64,000 nucleotides of DNA from Agaricicola taiwanensis (GTDB lineage Bacteria > Pseudomonadota > Alphaproteobacteria > Rhizobiales > Methylopilaceae): contig NZ_BMCP01000001.1 in the NCBI RefSeq assembly GCF_014635245.1, positions 930,001-994,000 of the forward strand, in the 5' to 3' direction. Position numbers and translations under genes: made by a program. Below, one piece after another: positions 35,108 to 44,867 of the stretch (position 1 is its first letter; each line of letters begins with the position of its first letter). The notes below the pieces were generated by a model. It searched no databases. It was not told the DNA's origin and worked only from the letters and a program-made list of their open reading frames with translations.

Positions 35108-36286
35108 ATGCGCACGGAAGACGAAGCCAAACGTCAGGCGGACGGCGGCGAGATCGCCGAAGCGCCGAGCCGCAGCCCTGTCGTTGCACCTATCCGCAAG
35201 GAAAAGACCGATCGGCGGAATGACGGGCAGCCACAACGCCCGGTCAGACGCTATGTGCTGATCGGCATCGGCGGCATCCTGGCACTGGCCGCGCTCTATT
35301 TCGGCTATGAGTGGCTGACGGTGGGCCGTTATCTCGTTTCCACGGAAGATGCCTATGTGCACGTGGATTTCTCCATCATCGCCCCCAAGGTCACCGGCTA
35401 CGTCGCGTCCGTGCCGGTCGCTGAGAACCAGCCTGTGAAAGCCGGCGAGCCGTTGGTGGTGCTTGACGGGGGTGACTACCAGCTGGCGCTTGATAGTGCA
35501 GAGGCGCGGATTGCCAGCCAGCGGGCGACACTGGAGCGGCTCGACCGTCAGGTGGCCTCCTCCGAGGCCTCGGTCGAGCAGGCGAAGGCCCAGAAGATTT
35601 CCGCCGACGCCGATGTGGAACAGGCGCAAGCCGATTATGCACGCTATGAGACCCTGGCGGCCTCTGACTATGCCAGCCGGCAGCGCCTGGAAACCTCAAA
35701 GGCTGCGCGTGACCGCGCGGTCGCGGCGCAGAGGCAGGCCGTTGCCGGTATCACCGCAGCCGAGGCCGACAGCGACGTCGTTCGCGCACAGAAGGCGGAG
35801 GCACAGCAGGGCCTCAGAGAGCTGGAATTTGCTCGGGACCGGGCTCAGCGCGATCTCGATGGCGCCACCCTGCGTGCACCGGTGGATGGTGTTGTTGGAA
35901 ATCTGGCGGTCGCGGTTGGCGATTACGTCACGCCTGGCAAGCGACTTCTGGCTGTGGTGCCGCTGAAAGAGATCTATATCGACGCCAACTTCAAGGAAAC
36001 GCAGATCGCCGATCTGAAGCCCGGCACGCCCGTGAAGATCGAAATCGATGCCTATCCCGATCGTGAAATTCGCGGCGAAGTTGCAGGCGTAGCGCCGGCA
36101 TCGGGAGCCGTCTTCAGTCTGCTGCCGCCGGAAAACGCCACCGGTAACTTCACCAAGATCGTGCAGCGGGTGCCTGTCCGCGTGCGTGTGCCGGAGGATG
36201 TGGCGGCCGAAGGCATGCTGCGGCCAGGTTTGTCCGTCGTGGTGACGGCCGATCCTCATGGTGTTCTTCCCCAAGAGAATAACTGA
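35108..36286 (+). CDS. HlyD/EmrA-family membrane fusion protein
   Basis: This 392-aa periplasmic adaptor has a single membrane anchor (about residues 50-73, LIGIGGILALAALYFGY), a lipoyl/barrel-sandwich half (VSTEDAYVHVDFSIIAPKV, NQPVKAGEPLVVLD), a long Ala/Gln-rich coiled coil (about 125-250) and the second half (LRAPVDGVVGNLAVAVGDYV, LKPGTPVKIEIDAYPDREI). It couples the EmrB-type transporter to an outer-membrane channel, none of which is encoded here. ATG 35108 has GGGAGG upstream. Confidence 0.9.
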   Translation: MRTEDEAKRQADGGEIAEAPSRSPVVAPIRKEKTDRRNDGQPQRPVRRYVLIGIGGILALAALYFGYEWLTVGRYLVSTEDAYVHVDFSIIAPKVTGYVASVPVAENQPVKAGEPLVVLDGGDYQLALDSAEARIASQRATLERLDRQVASSEASVEQAKAQKISADADVEQAQADYARYETLAASDYASRQRLETSKAARDRAVAAQRQAVAGITAAEADSDVVRAQKAEAQQGLRELEFARDRAQRDLDGATLRAPVDGVVGNLAVAVGDYVTPGKRLLAVVPLKEIYIDANFKETQIADLKPGTPVKIEIDAYPDREIRGEVAGVAPASGAVFSLLPPENATGNFTKIVQRVPVRVRVPEDVAAEGMLRPGLSVVVTADPHGVLPQENN

Positions 36287-36306
36287 GCGGCGGAAGCGCT
36301 CTGCCC

Positions 36307-37872
36307 ATGGCTCATAACCCGCCCGCGCCGGAGCCTCAGGTCACGACTCGGAAGCTGATCGCTTTCTCGGCCCTCGTGTTCGGCATGTTCATGGCGATCC
36401 TGGACATCCAGATCGTGTCGTCGTCGCTCTCGGAGATCCAGGCGGGCCTCTCCGCCAGCGCGGAAGAAATCTCCTGGGTGCAGACCAGCTACCTCATCGC
36501 CGAGGTGATCATGATCCCGCTCTCGGGCTTTCTCGCCCGGGCGCTGTCGACGCGCATCCTGTTCTCGGCCTCGGCGGCCGGCTTCACGCTGGCAAGCATC
36601 CTCTGCGCCACCGCGACGACCTTGCCTGAAATGATCGGCTATCGCGCGATCCAGGGCTTCATCGGCGGCGGCATGATCCCGACGGCCTTCGCAGCCGCCT
36701 ATACCATCTTCCCGAAGAGGGCTCAGGCCCCGGTCATGGCGGTCGTCGGACTGACGGTTACGCTGGCGCCGACCATCGGCCCGACCGTCGGCGGCTATCT
36801 CACCGATCTGTTCTCCTGGCACTGGCTGTTCCTGGTCAATATCGTGCCCGGCACCATCGCCACCTTGATTGCCTGGAACCTCGTTGATTTCGACAAGCCG
36901 GAATTCGGTCTTCTCAAGCACTTCGATTACATTGGGCTTGCCTCCATGGCGATCTTCCTCGGCAGTCTGGAGTTCCTGCTCGAAGAGGGATCCAGCGAGA
37001 ACTGGTTCGAGAGCAATGAAATCCGTCTGTTTGCTCTGTTGACCGCCATCGGCGGTGCTATCTTCTTCTTTCGGGCTTTCACACGCGATGTGCCGCTGGT
37101 CGATCTGTCGGCCTTCAAGGACCGCAACTTTGCGGTCGGGTCCCTTTTTACGTTCATCCTCGGCATCGGTCTTTATGGCCTGACCTATCTTTACCCGCTC
37201 TATCTTGCCCGCGTGCGCGGCTATAACGCGCTGGAGATCGGCGAGACGGTCTTCGTCACCGGCGTCTTCATGTTTCTGGCGGCGCCCGTGGTGGGCATCC
37301 TTGGCCGCAAGCTCGATCCCCGCCTGGTGATTTCATGCGGGCTGATCGGCTTCGCCATATCCTCCTTCGAGCTTGCGCCACTGACCAAGGACTGGAGCTT
37401 CTGGGAACTCTTCCTGCCGCAGGCGCTGCGCGGGGTTTCGCTGATGATGTGCATGGTGCCCATCAACATATTGGCTCTCGGCACGTTGCCGCCCGACCGG
37501 ATCAAGAACGCCAGCGGCCTCTTCAACCTCATGCGCAACATCGGCGGCGCCTTCGGGCTCGCCGGCATCACGACCATTCTCAATGATCGTTGGGATCTGC
37601 ACCTCACGCGGCTGCACGACAGCGTGTCCTGGGGGCGTGATGTGGCGGTGGAACGCCTCAACACCATGGCTCTCGGCCTTCAGGGAGCCCTGGATTCCAA
37701 CGCGGATTTGGCGGCCGTACAGCAGCTCGCGCAGATCGTTCGGCGCGAAGCGCTGGTCATGGCCTTTGCCGATGTCTTCCTGATCATGGGGCTGATCTTC
37801 GCAGTCATGGTGCTGCTGATCCCGCTGGTAAGCAAGCCACGCGCGGAAGCCGGAGATGCTCCGGCGCACTAA
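36307..37872 (+). CDS. DHA2-family drug:H+ antiporter (EmrB type)
   Basis: This 521-aa transporter shows about 14 membrane segments and DHA2 motifs: FMAILDIQIVSSSLSEIQ (TM1), WVQTSYLIAEVIMIPLSGFL (TM2), RAIQGFIGGGMIPTAF and GPTVGGYL (antiporter motif C-like). It follows the EmrA-type gene by 20 bases and shares the TetR-controlled promoter. Substrates would be hydrophobic toxicants, but cannot be read from sequence. The name EmrB is used for the family, not for proven substrate range. Confidence 0.9.
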   Translation: MAHNPPAPEPQVTTRKLIAFSALVFGMFMAILDIQIVSSSLSEIQAGLSASAEEISWVQTSYLIAEVIMIPLSGFLARALSTRILFSASAAGFTLASILCATATTLPEMIGYRAIQGFIGGGMIPTAFAAAYTIFPKRAQAPVMAVVGLTVTLAPTIGPTVGGYLTDLFSWHWLFLVNIVPGTIATLIAWNLVDFDKPEFGLLKHFDYIGLASMAIFLGSLEFLLEEGSSENWFESNEIRLFALLTAIGGAIFFFRAFTRDVPLVDLSAFKDRNFAVGSLFTFILGIGLYGLTYLYPLYLARVRGYNALEIGETVFVTGVFMFLAAPVVGILGRKLDPRLVISCGLIGFAISSFELAPLTKDWSFWELFLPQALRGVSLMMCMVPINILALGTLPPDRIKNASGLFNLMRNIGGAFGLAGITTILNDRWDLHLTRLHDSVSWGRDVAVERLNTMALGLQGALDSNADLAAVQQLAQIVRREALVMAFADVFLIMGLIFAVMVLLIPLVSKPRAEAGDAPAH

Positions 37873-37898
37873 AAAAGCCCCGGCGTCTCCACCGGGGC
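37871..37898 (-). terminator. Intrinsic terminator between convergent genes
   Basis: GCCCCGG (37877-37883) and CCGGGGC (37892-37898) form a stem with an eight-base loop. AAAAAA at 37871-37876 becomes a T6 run when read leftward, so it is a good terminator for the leftward secreted-protein gene; rightward it has only CTCTT and could help end emrB. Confidence 0.7.
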
Positions 37899-37921
37899 CT
37901 CTTCCACTCCAAAGTCGATGA

Positions 37922-38437
37922 TCAGCTGGCGCGGGCGCTGACGAGATAGCCGTCGGCCGTCTCGCAGGTCACCAGCGAGGTGCGGGCGTAACCGCGATAA
38001 TAGGCGGTCATCTCGGCACGGACGCGGTGACCGTCGCCGCGCGGGCGAACATTCATGACGCGATTGAGATGGACGCGATAGGCGCCCTGCTGGCGCGCGG
38101 CGGTCTCGATTCCCTCATGGCAGGCCTGGACCGCTTCATCGGGAGATTCGCCATAGACCGGTGCCGGCACATAGACCGTGGCAGGCGGCGGGGGTGGCTC
38201 CAGATAAACGCCGGGGGGCGGAGGAGGTGCATCGTAGACGCCCGGAGGCGGGGGAGCGGCATTGGCGCTGGCAGCAAGCCCGAGCGCGCCGAGGGCAATG
38301 GCGGCGCCGGCTGCGACACCGAGCGCGGCCGCACCGTTGCGTCCGTGTCGTGCTTCGACGGGTGCCGTGGCGGCAAGGGTCATGGCCGACAGCATCGCGG
38401 CGGCGACGGCTGATTTGAAAAAGCGAGATGTACGCAT
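37922..38437 (-). CDS. Secreted proline-rich protein of unknown function
   Basis: This 171-aa protein has a signal peptide (SRFFKSAVAAAMLSAMTLAA), a Gly/Ala-rich hydrophobic stretch (about 34-60) and three Pro-rich blocks (PPPPGVYDAPPPPPGVY). The C-terminal 80 residues contain two Cys that could form a disulfide (QACHEGIE, VTCETADG) and a repeated Tyr/Arg pattern. ATG 38437 is used because the signal starts there. Likely envelope-located; no family is recognised. Confidence 0.65.
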   Translation of the reverse strand: MRTSRFFKSAVAAAMLSAMTLAATAPVEARHGRNGAAALGVAAGAAIALGALGLAASANAAPPPPGVYDAPPPPPGVYLEPPPPPATVYVPAPVYGESPDEAVQACHEGIETAARQQGAYRVHLNRVMNVRPRGDGHRVRAEMTAYYRGYARTSLVTCETADGYLVSARAS

Positions 38438-38551
38438 CGATCTATTCTTTCTCACCCGAGCACTCGGCGAGTGCTCCTTGGACGCCATGATAGGCGCTTA
38501 TGCTGAATGGTCTCTGAACGGCCTGCGGCTTTTGTAAGGCACTCGTAAGCA

Positions 38552-39832
38552 TCAAAGCCTGTCGCGCAAAGCGAAATAGCTCATGGCGGCGACCATCAAG
38601 GGCCAGCGCAGATGAGCGCCGCCCGGAAAGGCTGGCGTGGGCAGCCGTGTCAGCATGTCAAAACGCGCATCGGCCTGATCGGCCGCTTCGGCGATGAGCC
38701 GGCCGAAGTAGGGCGCAAGGGCGAGCCCTTGACCTGAATATCCGGCAGCCAACACCGCGTTGCCCATCCGGCGTACCAAAGGAAGCCGCGTCGTGGTGAC
38801 GCCGACAACTCCGCTCCAGGCATAGTCGAAGGGTTCGTCAGCCAGTGCCGGAAACACCTTTTTCATGGCGGCGCGGACCAGTCGTCCAGGATTGGCGACA
38901 GGCTCTGTGGAATAGGACTCGCCCCCGCCGAAGAGGAGACGGCCATCCGGCGTCGGGCGGAAGTAATTGACCACGAAGCGGCTGTCGAAGGCGGCCGTCA
39001 GCGCCGGCAGGAAGTCCTTGAGCCGCTCGCCCATGGGCGCGGTGACGCCGATGGTGCTTGCGATCGGCAGGATGCAGCTGTCCGCCTGATCATCCAGCCC
39101 GCGCATCAAGGCGTCTCCCGCCAGGATCAGCCGCTGCGCCCGCACGGTGCCGTGCGGCGTTCGCACGCTGACGCCCCCCTGTTGCGATATCTCCAGCGCC
39201 TCGGTGTCTTCATGGATCACTGCGCCAGCGCGGACAGCGGCCTCGGCCATGCCGCGGGCAAGCTTTAGCGGATGAAGATGGGCCGCTCCGCGGTCCAGCA
39301 CCCCGCCGTGATAGTCATCGGAGCGCACATAGGTCTGCAGTGCATCCCGGTCGAGCGTTTCCAGTTGGTCATAGCCATAGTGGTCCCGCAGGTGTCGGGC
39401 ATAGGCATGCGCGCCGGGGACGAACCGCTTCCGGTGCTCGGCCTCCACCAGCCCCTCGCGCCAGTCGCAGTCGATGTTGTGGCGCGCGATCAGCTCCTTG
39501 AGATTCGCTTTGGCGTCCTCGGCCAAACGCCAAAGCCGCATGGCGTCATCGGCTCCAACGGTTTTTTCCAGATAGTCCTGCTCGCGCCGCTGGCCTGTGT
39601 GCAGCTGTCCGCCATTGCGCCCCGATGCTCCGGAACCGACGGCGGCCTTCTCCAGCACCACCACATCGCGGCCCCTTTCCGCCAGGTGCAGGGCCGCGCC
39701 GAGGCCGGTGTACCCCGCTCCCACCACGACGATATCCGCGGCGCGATCGCCGCCGAGCGGCGCATGACGCTGAGGCGCGGGAAGTCCCGCTTCATACCAG
39801 GTCGGCGTGCTGTCCGATCGGGGCGACTTCAC
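38552..39832 (-). CDS. FAD-dependent oxidoreductase, gamma-glutamylputrescine oxidase-like
   Basis: This 426-aa DAO-family flavoenzyme has the dinucleotide-binding motif GAGYTGLG (about 37-44), SGRNGGQLHTGQR (flavin site), and WSGVVGVTTTRLPLVRR plus YSGQGLALAPYFGRLIAEA near the C-terminus. The PuuB family oxidises gamma-glutamylputrescine in the putrescine degradation pathway. It lies in one unit with a glutamine-synthetase-like gene and faces a putrescine-type ABC transporter, which supports the substrate. It begins inside the stop of a small gene (ATGA overlap, 39829-39832). Confidence 0.8.
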   Translation of the reverse strand: MKSPRSDSTPTWYEAGLPAPQRHAPLGGDRAADIVVVGAGYTGLGAALHLAERGRDVVVLEKAAVGSGASGRNGGQLHTGQRREQDYLEKTVGADDAMRLWRLAEDAKANLKELIARHNIDCDWREGLVEAEHRKRFVPGAHAYARHLRDHYGYDQLETLDRDALQTYVRSDDYHGGVLDRGAAHLHPLKLARGMAEAAVRAGAVIHEDTEALEISQQGGVSVRTPHGTVRAQRLILAGDALMRGLDDQADSCILPIASTIGVTAPMGERLKDFLPALTAAFDSRFVVNYFRPTPDGRLLFGGGESYSTEPVANPGRLVRAAMKKVFPALADEPFDYAWSGVVGVTTTRLPLVRRMGNAVLAAGYSGQGLALAPYFGRLIAEAADQADARFDMLTRLPTPAFPGGAHLRWPLMVAAMSYFALRDRL

Positions 39833-40023
39833 GGCGACAGGTCTTCTGGTGGCCGGGACGCGCTCACCTGCTGTTTTGCCTGATGCGCGGCGGCCATGGC
39901 GTCAAGGCGCTTCTTCCGCTCGGCAAGCTCCTGCCACTTGTCGTAATGCTCTGCCCGCTCGCGCGGGGCGCTGCGCAGCGCTCCCCAAAGGCGCCGGAAT
40001 TGCCGGCTGACCATGCCGATCAT
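39829..40023 (-). CDS. Small basic protein coupled to the polyamine-oxidase gene
   Basis: This 64-aa frame (MIGMVSRQFRRLWGALRSAP...) starts nine bases after the glutamine-synthetase-like stop and overlaps the oxidase start by four bases. It is highly charged and predicted helical in the middle (HYDKWQELAERKKRLDAMAA). Tight packing argues for translation, but no function is recognised. It may simply keep translation going between the two enzymes. Confidence 0.5.
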   Translation of the reverse strand: MIGMVSRQFRRLWGALRSAPRERAEHYDKWQELAERKKRLDAMAAAHQAKQQVSASRPPEDLSP

Positions 40024-40032
40024 GACGCTACC

Positions 40033-41430
40033 TCACACGTTCAGAAGCAGATACTCCCGCTCCCAGGGGCTGATCACCCGCATGAAGGTTTCGAATTCCG
40101 CACGCTTGATGGCCGAATAGGTGCCGACGAAGGTCTCGCCGAAGATTTCAACCAGAGCATCGGATTCCTCAAACAGCGCGATGGCTTCCAGAAGGCCGCG
40201 CGGCAGGTCGAAATCCAGCTCCTGGGCGGAGCCGTCAATCGGTTCGGTCGCTGAGAGTCCCTCCCGAAGCCCGAGATAACCGCAGGCCAGCGAGGCGGCG
40301 ATGACGAGATAGGGATTGGCGTCCGACGAGGGAACCCGGTTCTCCACGCGGCGCGAATCGGGTGTCGACGGAGGCACGCGAAGACCCGTGGTGCGGTTGT
40401 CATAGCCCCAGGCCACATTGATCGGCGCGGTGGAGGCGCGGGTCATGCGCCGGTAGGAATTCACGTAAGGCGCCATGATGCCCATGACGCGGGGCAGATA
40501 TTTCTGCTGGCCTGCGATGAAGGAGAAGAACTCCGGCGTCGGTCGCCCATCGTCCTCCGAAAAAATGTTTTTGCCCGTCTTGGCATCGACCACCGACTGA
40601 TGGATGTGCATGGCTGAGCCCGGTTCATTGGCGATGGGCTTGGCCATGAAGGTGGCATAGATGTTGTGCTTCAGCGCCGCCTCGCGGATCGTGCGCTTGA
40701 ACAGGAACACCTGGTCGGCGAGGACGAGGGGATCGCCATGGCGCAGGTTGATCTCCATCTGCGCCGCGCCCTCCTCATGGATCAGCGTGTCGATCTCCAG
40801 GCCCTGGGCCTCGGAAAAATCGTAGATGTCCTCGAAGAGGTCATCGAACTCGTTGACCGCCTGGATCGAATAGGATTGACGGCCGATCTCGGGCCGGCCG
40901 GAGCGGCCGATCGGGGGCTCCAGTGGATAATCGGGATCGGTATTGGGTTTGACGAGATAGAATTCGATCTCCGGCGCCAGCACCGGTTTCAGACCCTTGT
41001 GCTCATACAGCTCCAGGATACGGCGCAGCACCTGGCGCGGCGCAATATCCACCGGGCGGCCGTCCTGATGATAGCTGTCGTGGATGATCTGAGCGGTCGG
41101 ATCGGACGCCCAGGGCACCACCGACAGCGTGGAGAAATCGGGCTCCAGCACGATGTCGTTGTCCGACGGGTTCTGCCGCGTGATGACCTCATCTTCGGGA
41201 TATTCGCCGGAAATCGTCTGCTGGAAGATGGCGCTCGGCAGGGCCATCAGGGGGTTGGTGAAGAATTTCGACGCCGGCATGATCTTGCCGCGGGCCACAC
41301 CGGCTTGGTCGGGCACCACGCATTCGATCTCCTCGATGCCGCGCGCCTTGATCCAGGAGCGCGCCTCCTCGAGGTCCGCCACGCCCCGGATGTTGCCAAC
41401 CCCTTTATCTGCCTTCTTTTTCTTCGCCAT
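40033..41430 (-). CDS. Glutamine-synthetase-family enzyme, gamma-glutamylputrescine synthetase-like
   Basis: This 465-aa protein has GS-fold motifs: LAPEIEFYLV (metal ligand Glu), EEGAAQMEINL, NEPGSAMHIHQSV, and NRTTGLRVPPST with RRVENRVPSSDANPYLVIAA. Class-I GS that makes glutamine would carry the adenylylated-Tyr loop, which is not obvious here, and the neighbours are a PuuB-like oxidase and polyamine transport genes, so PuuA-type gamma-glutamylation of putrescine is the best reading. Leftward, divergent from the potF-like gene; the 216 bases between hold both promoters. Confidence 0.85.
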   Translation of the reverse strand: MAKKKKADKGVGNIRGVADLEEARSWIKARGIEEIECVVPDQAGVARGKIMPASKFFTNPLMALPSAIFQQTISGEYPEDEVITRQNPSDNDIVLEPDFSTLSVVPWASDPTAQIIHDSYHQDGRPVDIAPRQVLRRILELYEHKGLKPVLAPEIEFYLVKPNTDPDYPLEPPIGRSGRPEIGRQSYSIQAVNEFDDLFEDIYDFSEAQGLEIDTLIHEEGAAQMEINLRHGDPLVLADQVFLFKRTIREAALKHNIYATFMAKPIANEPGSAMHIHQSVVDAKTGKNIFSEDDGRPTPEFFSFIAGQQKYLPRVMGIMAPYVNSYRRMTRASTAPINVAWGYDNRTTGLRVPPSTPDSRRVENRVPSSDANPYLVIAASLACGYLGLREGLSATEPIDGSAQELDFDLPRGLLEAIALFEESDALVEIFGETFVGTYSAIKRAEFETFMRVISPWEREYLLLNV

Positions 41431-41646
41431 ATATCAGCCTCGTGCGCCGCAGGAGCGGGCCTCCGGTGGGCCTGCACACTGCCTGAGCCGTCAGTGTAGC
41501 GTCAATGTTGCGAACCAAAGGATAAAGCCGCCCAAAAACCGTTGTGTGGCGCTGGTGAGATCACTAACGTTTCGGCTGACGAAGCGGCGGAGCGACGCTG
41601 AAGCCGCGACATCAAGATGAGCCATCAATCCGGAGATCTTAGCGCC

Positions 41647-42735
41647 ATGGCTTTTGCCGCCTCTCTTCGCCACCTGCTCCTTGCTGCCGTTGCGAGCAGC
41701 TGCGCTGCCCCGGCTCTTGCCAAGGAAGTGCGGGTCTACAACTGGTCGGATTACATCGACGAGGCGATCCTCAAGGACTTCGAAAAGGAAACCGGGATCA
41801 AGGTCATCTACGACGTTTTCGATTCCAACGAGATCCTCGAAGCCAAGCTTGTGACGGGCGGAACAGGCTACGATGTGGTGGTTCCCACGGCCACCTTCCT
41901 GTCGCGCCAGATCAAGGCCGGTGTGTTCCAGAAGCTCGACAAGTCAAAGCTGCCGAACCTGAAGAACATGTGGTCGGACATCGCGGAGCGCGCGGCCAAA
42001 TATGATCCGGGCAACGAATATTCGGTCAACTACATGTGGGGCACCACCGGCATCGGTTACAACCCCGAGAAGATCAACGAGGCCATGCCCGATGCGCCGG
42101 TCGACAGCTGGAAGCTGGTTTATGATCCCGAGGTTTTGAAGAACTTCCAGAAGTGCGGCGTCATGCTGCTCGACAGCCCCGAGGATCTGCTGCCGTCGGT
42201 CATGACCTATCTCGGCCTTGAGCCGGACATGAACAATACCGAATCGGTCGAGAAGGCCGGCGAGCACCTGGCCAAACTCAAGCCCTACATCCTCAAATAC
42301 CACTCCTCAGAATACATCAACGCGCTGGCCAATGGGGACATCTGCCTGGCCGTCGGTTATTCCGGCGACATTCTGCAGGCGGCCTCGGAAGCGGCTGAGA
42401 AAGTCGAGGTCGATTACGTCATTCCGCAGGAGGGTGCCCAGCTCTGGTTCGACCAGATGGCGATCCCCGCCGACGCACCGCATCCCGATGAGGCACACGC
42501 CTTCATCAACTACATGACGCGTCCGGAAGTGATCGCGAAGGCGTCCAACTTCGTCAGCTATGCCAATGGCAACCTGGCCGCGAAGGAATATCTCGATGAG
42601 GCGGTGGCGCAGGATCCGCGCGTCTATCCCACCGAGGACGTGGTGAAGCGCCTCTATACGGTGTCGACCGTGGAGGATCCTCGGGTCCAGCGCATCATCA
42701 CCCGTGCCTGGACCAGGGCGCAGAGCGGATCATAA
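41647..42735 (+). CDS. Putrescine/spermidine-type periplasmic binding protein
   Basis: This 362-aa protein (ATG 41647, signal peptide AFAASLRHLLLAAVASSCAA) matches PotF/PotD: VRVYNWSDYIDEAILKDFEK, YDVVVPTATFLSRQ, NYMWGTTGIGYN, GYSGDILQA and HAFINYMTRPEVIAKASNF. It delivers polyamines to the ABC permease encoded next. The gene lies 76 bases ahead of the ATPase gene with a hairpin in the gap. Confidence 0.9.
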   Translation: MAFAASLRHLLLAAVASSCAAPALAKEVRVYNWSDYIDEAILKDFEKETGIKVIYDVFDSNEILEAKLVTGGTGYDVVVPTATFLSRQIKAGVFQKLDKSKLPNLKNMWSDIAERAAKYDPGNEYSVNYMWGTTGIGYNPEKINEAMPDAPVDSWKLVYDPEVLKNFQKCGVMLLDSPEDLLPSVMTYLGLEPDMNNTESVEKAGEHLAKLKPYILKYHSSEYINALANGDICLAVGYSGDILQAASEAAEKVEVDYVIPQEGAQLWFDQMAIPADAPHPDEAHAFINYMTRPEVIAKASNFVSYANGNLAAKEYLDEAVAQDPRVYPTEDVVKRLYTVSTVEDPRVQRIITRAWTRAQSGS

Positions 42736-42756
42736 CAGCCTGTCGGATCAAGGATC

Positions 42757-42780
42757 ATGCCCGGCCGCATGGCCGGGCAT
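42757..42780 (+). terminator. Intercistronic hairpin between binding protein and ATPase genes
   Basis: ATGCCCGGCC (42757-42766) pairs perfectly with GGCCGGGCAT (42771-42780) around a GCAT loop. There is no long T-run (CTCTGTTG follows). Such hairpins after binding-protein genes commonly stabilise that part of the message or attenuate the rest, giving more binding protein than transporter. Confidence 0.6.
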
Positions 42781-42810
42781 CTCTGTTGAAGCGGACCTGA
42801 AGGAGACATC

Positions 42811-43962
42811 ATGGCGACACGCGCATTGGGCCCGGTTCGACGCAGCTTCGCGCCATGGAACGATCCCACAGCCGTTCCGCTGATCCGTTTCGATAAGGTC
42901 ACCAAACGCTTCGGCGGTTTCACCGCTGTCGACGATCTGACGCTTGATATCCATGAACGCGAATTCTTCGCGCTGTTGGGACCATCCGGCTGTGGCAAGA
43001 CCACCCTGATGCGCATGCTCGCCGGCTTCGAGGAGCCCACGGAGGGGCGCATCACGCTCGGTGGCGAGGACATGGCCGGCCGCCCCCCGTACCGACGCCC
43101 GACCAACATGATGTTCCAGTCCTATGCGCTGTTTCCGCATATGACGGTTGAAGGCAACATTGCCTTCGGTCTCAAGCAGGACGGCATGACCAAGGGCGAG
43201 ATCGCGTCCCGCGTGGAGGAAATGCTCAAGCTCACGCGGCTGGAGAGCTTCGCGAAACGCAAGCCGCATCAGCTGTCCGGCGGCCAGCGGCAGCGCGTGG
43301 CGCTCGCGCGCTCTCTGGCGAAAAAGCCGAAAGTGCTGCTCCTTGATGAGCCACTCGGCGCGCTCGACAAGAAGCTGCGCCAGGACACGCAGTTCGAGCT
43401 CATGGACATCCAGGTCACGCTCGGCCTGACCTTCCTCATCGTGACGCATGATCAGGAAGAGGCCATGACCGTCGCCGATCGCGTGGCGGTGATGGACAAG
43501 GGCAAGCTGATCCAGGTGGCGACGCCGGGTGAGATCTATGAGCAGCCCAATTCCCGCTACGTGGCCGACTTCATCGGCGATATCAACATCATCGAAGGCC
43601 GGATCACCGGAGCGTCGGGAGGGCGTGTCACCATCGGCAGCGCGGAGGCGGAGGCGCCATTGACAGTCGCCTCCGAGGCGGATCTGGCGAAGGACACGAC
43701 AGCCTGGATCGCCGTGCGGCCCGAAAAGACGCGACTGTCGCTGGACGCACCGCCTGCCGGCACGGCCAATGCATTGACCGGCACCATCTTCGATATCGCC
43801 TATCTCGGCGACTGGACCGTCTATCTGGTGCAATTGCCGGGCGGGAAGATCCTCCGCGTCAGCCAGGCCAACATGACCCGCACCGTCGAACGCCCGATCT
43901 CCTGGGACGACAAGGTACACCTCTGGTGGGCGCCGGAAGCCGGCGTCCTTCTGAGCCGGTGA
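42811..43962 (+). CDS. Polyamine ABC transporter ATPase (PotG/PotA type)
   Basis: This 383-aa ATPase has Walker A GPSGCGKTT (about 56-64), the LSGGQRQRVALARSL signature, Walker B KVLLLDEPLGALD and HDQEEAMT, then a TOBE domain. GAAGGAGA precedes the ATG. It ends six bases before the first permease gene. Confidence 0.95.
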   Translation: MATRALGPVRRSFAPWNDPTAVPLIRFDKVTKRFGGFTAVDDLTLDIHEREFFALLGPSGCGKTTLMRMLAGFEEPTEGRITLGGEDMAGRPPYRRPTNMMFQSYALFPHMTVEGNIAFGLKQDGMTKGEIASRVEEMLKLTRLESFAKRKPHQLSGGQRQRVALARSLAKKPKVLLLDEPLGALDKKLRQDTQFELMDIQVTLGLTFLIVTHDQEEAMTVADRVAVMDKGKLIQVATPGEIYEQPNSRYVADFIGDINIIEGRITGASGGRVTIGSAEAEAPLTVASEADLAKDTTAWIAVRPEKTRLSLDAPPAGTANALTGTIFDIAYLGDWTVYLVQLPGGKILRVSQANMTRTVERPISWDDKVHLWWAPEAGVLLSR

Positions 43963-43967
43963 CGGTC

Positions 43968-44867
43968 ATGGCGGAGAAACGGCCCAACGCCCGCTGGTTT
44001 GTCATCGCGCTGCCCTATCTCTGGCTGGCGGTCTTCTTCCTGCTGCCCTTCCTGATCGTCTTCAAGATCAGCCTGTCGACGCCCACGCTGGCGCAGCCAC
44101 CCTATGTCCCATCCTTCAACAGCCTTGCCGAGATCTGGGAGAAGGCGCGGCAGTTCACCATCGACAATTACGCCTTCCTTGCCTCCGACAGTCTCTATTA
44201 TTCGAGCTATTTCTCCAGCCTGCGCATCGCGGCCATCTCGACGCTGCTGCTGCTCCTGATCGGTTATCCCTTCGCCTATGCCATGGCGCGGGCGCCGCGC
44301 GCGATCCAGCCCATGCTGCTGATGCTGGTGATCCTGCCGTCCTGGACCTCGTTCCTGATCCGAGTCTACGCCTGGATCGGCATTCTGAAGCCGGAAGGCC
44401 TCCTCTCGGCCTTCCTGATCTGGCTCGGTGTCATCGATCAGCCGCTGCGCATCATGAACACCGAGACGGCGGTCTTCATCGGCATCGTCTACGCCTATCT
44501 GCCTTTCATGGTGCTGCCGCTCTACGCCAGCCTGGAAAAGCTCGATCCGACGCTGCTGGAAGCGGCGGCGGACCTCGGTTGTCCTCCGTGGAAGGCCTTC
44601 TGGCTCATCACCGTGCCCCTGTCGCTGCCGGGGATCATCGCCGGTTCGTTCCTCGTCTTCATTCCGGCGGTGGGCGAATTCGTCATTCCTGACCTGCTCG
44701 GCGGTTCCGATACGTTGATGATCGGCAAGACGCTGTGGCGCGAATTCTTCGGCAATCGCGACTGGCCGGTGGCATCCGCCGTCGCCGTGGTGCTGCTGCT
44801 CCTCCTGGTGCTGCCCATCGTCGTCTACCAGCACATGCAGGCCCGGCAGGTGGAGGCGGCGCGATGA
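43968..44867 (+). CDS. Polyamine ABC transporter permease 1 (PotH type)
   Basis: This 299-aa inner-membrane protein has six membrane segments and the EAA loop (LLEAAADLGCPPWKAFWLI, about 199-217) that contacts the ATPase. ATG 43968 is chosen because an upstream frame overlaps the ATPase gene. It overlaps the next permease gene by four bases. Confidence 0.9.
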   Translation: MAEKRPNARWFVIALPYLWLAVFFLLPFLIVFKISLSTPTLAQPPYVPSFNSLAEIWEKARQFTIDNYAFLASDSLYYSSYFSSLRIAAISTLLLLLIGYPFAYAMARAPRAIQPMLLMLVILPSWTSFLIRVYAWIGILKPEGLLSAFLIWLGVIDQPLRIMNTETAVFIGIVYAYLPFMVLPLYASLEKLDPTLLEAAADLGCPPWKAFWLITVPLSLPGIIAGSFLVFIPAVGEFVIPDLLGGSDTLMIGKTLWREFFGNRDWPVASAVAVVLLLLLVLPIVVYQHMQARQVEAAR